The translations under genes and the position numbers were made by a program. Below are positions 6,976-8,151 of a DNA stretch of 8,151 nt, in pieces. This stretch comes from Minisyncoccota bacterium. GTDB lineage: Bacteria > Patescibacteriota > Minisyncoccia > Phycocordibacterales > UBA5272. The DNA is taken from assembly GCA_022843645.1 (NCBI GenBank), contig JALHNF010000030.1:1-8151 (forward strand). Direction: 5' to 3'. Position 1 is the stretch's first letter, and every line of letters starts with the position of its first letter. Under the pieces are notes generated by a model. It ran no database searches. It had not been told where the DNA came from and was given only the letters and a program-made list of their open reading frames with translations.

Positions 6976-7364
6976 GTACCAAAAAGCTCTATAGATTTTG
7001 TGCGCACTTGAGAAAATCGTTTTGATTTTTTCAAAATGCTTTTTTGTATCTCGTCATTTTCCACATCAACTTCCTCTATATCTTCGCATGTGGTACAGAC
7101 CAGGTGATGATGCGGATGCGCGTGTTCGAGCTCATAAAATCCTTGTGAACTATTTATGTGTACTTCTCGTACGAGCCCTGCGGCGCTAAGTGTTGCAAGT
7201 GTTCTGTATACCGTTGAGAAATTAATGGATTCTTTTTGTAGCTTCTCTACAAGTTTTTGCACCGAGCACGGCTTTCCTGTTTTTGCGAGAGTGTCTAACA
7301 CAAGCACTCGCGCACGAGTTACCTTCAAGTTTTTTTCTTTAAGAATATGTGTCGCGTCTGTCAT
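6954..7364 (-). CDS. Fur-family metal-responsive transcriptional regulator
   Basis: This 136-residue protein is a DNA-binding, metal-sensing repressor of the Fur/Zur/PerR/Nur superfamily. A winged-helix domain covers about 5-75, with recognition helix NFSTVYRTLATLSAAGLV at 48-65. The dimerisation domain has the HHHLVCTTC motif at 85-93 and GTCNSC at 129-134. C90, C93, C131 and C134 form the structural zinc site. Aligned by eye to E. coli Fur, E78 and H87 match E81 and H90. However, the positions of H33, H87 and H125 are P32, P84 and K123, and D89 is replaced by H86. The sensory site is therefore different, and the metal or signal cannot be named. Several extra His lie at 81-87. No Shine-Dalgarno precedes the ATG. 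It overlaps the yibE/F-like gene downstream and diverges from the CooC-like gene across a palindromic operator, so it is probably autoregulated. Confidence 0.9.
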   Translation of the reverse strand: MTDATHILKEKNLKVTRARVLVLDTLAKTGKPCSVQKLVEKLQKESINFSTVYRTLATLSAAGLVREVHINSSQGFYELEHAHPHHHLVCTTCEDIEEVDVENDEIQKSILKKSKRFSQVRTKSIELFGTCNSCKK

Positions 7365-7372
7365 CAGTCGAT

Positions 7373-7400
7373 ATAGTACCTTAAGTCTTTAATTTTGCAA
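7373..7400 (-). promoter_or_regulatory. Putative fur promoter
   Basis: The minus strand reads TTGCAA (7400-7395, 4/6 to TTGACA), 16 bases, then TACTAT (7378-7373, 4/6 to TATAAT). The -10 ends eight bases before the fur ATG, so the predicted mRNA is nearly leaderless. The -35 is part of the palindromic operator, which fits autorepression. Confidence 0.45.
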
Positions 7401-7423
7401 ATGCAAATAAGTACTATTTGCAA
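7394..7423. promoter_or_regulatory. Composite palindromic operator between fur and the CooC-like gene
   Basis: Two overlapping perfect inverted repeats share an arm. The first is TTTGCA (7394-7399), two bases, TGCAAA (7402-7407). The second is TGCAAATA (7402-7409), five bases, TATTTGCA (7415-7422). Such A/T-rich dyads beside a fur-family gene are the expected place and form for its own binding site. The TTGCAA half-site recalls the Nur box reported in Streptomyces, from memory. Both flanking -35 candidates lie inside it. The protein that binds is inferred, not shown. Confidence 0.7.
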
Positions 7424-7446
7424 GTATGGCCACGCTCATGTATAAC
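7418..7446 (+). promoter_or_regulatory. Putative promoter of the CooC-like gene
   Basis: TTGCAA (7418-7423) is followed by 17 bases and TATAAC (7441-7446, 5/6 to TATAAT). The -10 ends seven bases before the ATG, so transcription would begin at or next to the start codon. The -35 hexamer is the right-hand arm of the palindromic operator. Confidence 0.5.
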
Positions 7447-7453
7447 AATATCT

Positions 7454-8151
7454 ATGAAAATCGGTTTTGTAGGAAAAGGCGGAAGTGGCAAGTCAACACT
7501 CTCGACGCTCTTTGTGCACTATCTTGAGTGTATTGGTAAAAATGTCTTGGCTATTGACGCTGATTACAATATGGACCTTACGAACAACTTACACGCGCCA
7601 CGTGACATAAAATACATCGGCGCAGGCATGGAAGATGTATACAGGTTTATTGAGCGTGGATATGACACAGCGCATGTGCATGGTCCAGATTGTACACATG
7701 GTCATGAAGTGGTAGTAACTCCTGAGTTCTCACTCTCCCCTCTTGATGAGGTAACGGAGAAGTATTCTGCGGAGCTTCGTCCACTCGTCCGTATTATGAG
7801 CGCGGGCCCTATTACCCAAGCCATGCTTCAATCACAGGGTTGTAACCATGATCTTATCGAAGCTCTCAAAATATACCTTCCCTTCTTAAAGTTAAAAGAT
7901 GATGAGTATGTAGTGATCGATGAACGTGCAGGAATAGACGGTTTGAGTACTGGGGTCACAAGTGGGTTTGATATTGCGATTGTTGTTGTCGAGGCAACAG
8001 AAAATAGTATGCGCGTGGGTAAACAGATTACAGATTTACTCGACTTTTTTGGTACCCGATACCTGTTTTTGTTAAACAAAGTGTCAGACGAACAAAAAGA
8101 AGTTGAGATGTTTGTCGACTTTTACAAAAACGCACCAGACATCATTGTGCC
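7454..8151 (+). CDS. CooC-like deviant-Walker-A P-loop ATPase (3' truncated by window edge)
   Basis: The first 232 residues of a SIMIBI-class ATPase (MinD/ParA/CooC group) are present; the C-terminus lies outside the window. The deviant Walker A GKGGSGKST is at 7-15. The second acidic motif VLAIDADYNMDL is at 31-42, resembling the DADPNANL of CooC-type nickel-insertion ATPases. The DERAGIDGLSTG stretch at 156-167 corresponds to the D-T-E-A-G switch region of CooC. The segment LVRIMSAGP at 111-119, followed by GCNHDLIEALK at 129-139, aligns with the CooC region that normally carries the dimer-interface C-x-C metal motif. Here only C130 remains, with H132 in the second place. A second Cys/His cluster (H74, H76, C80, H82, H84) lies nearby. 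ATG at 7454 is the only sensible start, as the P-loop begins at residue 7. No CO dehydrogenase or other client gene is visible. MinD/ParA partitioning is less likely given the DADYN and AG motifs. Confidence 0.85.
   Translation, partial: MKIGFVGKGGSGKSTLSTLFVHYLECIGKNVLAIDADYNMDLTNNLHAPRDIKYIGAGMEDVYRFIERGYDTAHVHGPDCTHGHEVVVTPEFSLSPLDEVTEKYSAELRPLVRIMSAGPITQAMLQSQGCNHDLIEALKIYLPFLKLKDDEYVVIDERAGIDGLSTGVTSGFDIAIVVVEATENSMRVGKQITDLLDFFGTRYLFLLNKVSDEQKEVEMFVDFYKNAPDIIV

Noticed and set aside
1..8151. Possible TGA recoding, as in some CPR lineages, because none of the six visible stop codons is TGA
   Set aside because: All genes are full length and in frame with the standard code, glycine is encoded normally by GGN, and six stops are too few to judge.

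Overview
This window (about 43% G+C by eye) looks like ordinary chromosomal sequence from a Candidate Phyla Radiation bacterium (Patescibacteria, probably the Parcubacteria side). The assignment rests on inference from several things seen together: a bS16 N-terminus of the kind I associate with that group, a short SMC without a recognisable hinge, a compact RNase R, almost no Shine-Dalgarno sequences, and small intergenic gaps. No tRNA, rRNA, insertion sequence, phage gene or CRISPR array is visible, and no gap between genes exceeds about 120 bases.

From right to left on the minus strand, the window reads: a Fur-family metalloregulator (7364-6954), overlapped by a YibE/F-family membrane protein (6975-5917); a DsbB-like disulfide oxidoreductase (5875-5300); six bases later an SMC ATPase of only 758 residues (5293-3017); a BtpA/SgcQ-like TIM-barrel protein starting with GTG (2925-2227), which ends in a clear intrinsic terminator (2222-2179); then RNase R (2109-157); and finally the first 44 codons of ribosomal protein bS16 (134-1, cut by the window edge). 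On the plus strand one gene diverges from fur: a CooC-like deviant-Walker-A ATPase (7454 to the window end, 3' truncated).

The most interesting region is the 89-base space between fur and the CooC-like gene. It holds a composite palindrome (7394-7423) built from TTGCAA/TGCAAATA half-sites. The two candidate divergent -35 hexamers are identical TTGCAA copies lying in the two outer arms, so a single bound repressor could shut both promoters. The encoded products are a Fur-family regulator with a degenerate sensory metal site, a His-tailed YibE/F protein, and a CooC-like ATPase whose usual C-x-C metal motif appears as C-x-H. Together they suggest an undescribed metal-handling module, though this is inference.

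A second theme is translation initiation. At five starts (rpsP, rnr, dsbB-like, fur, cooC-like) a -10-like hexamer ends only 7-11 bases before the ATG and no Shine-Dalgarno is present, which suggests leaderless or nearly leaderless mRNAs. The third item is the SMC: both ATPase head halves are complete, but the globular hinge is replaced by a short, Cys-free helical linker.
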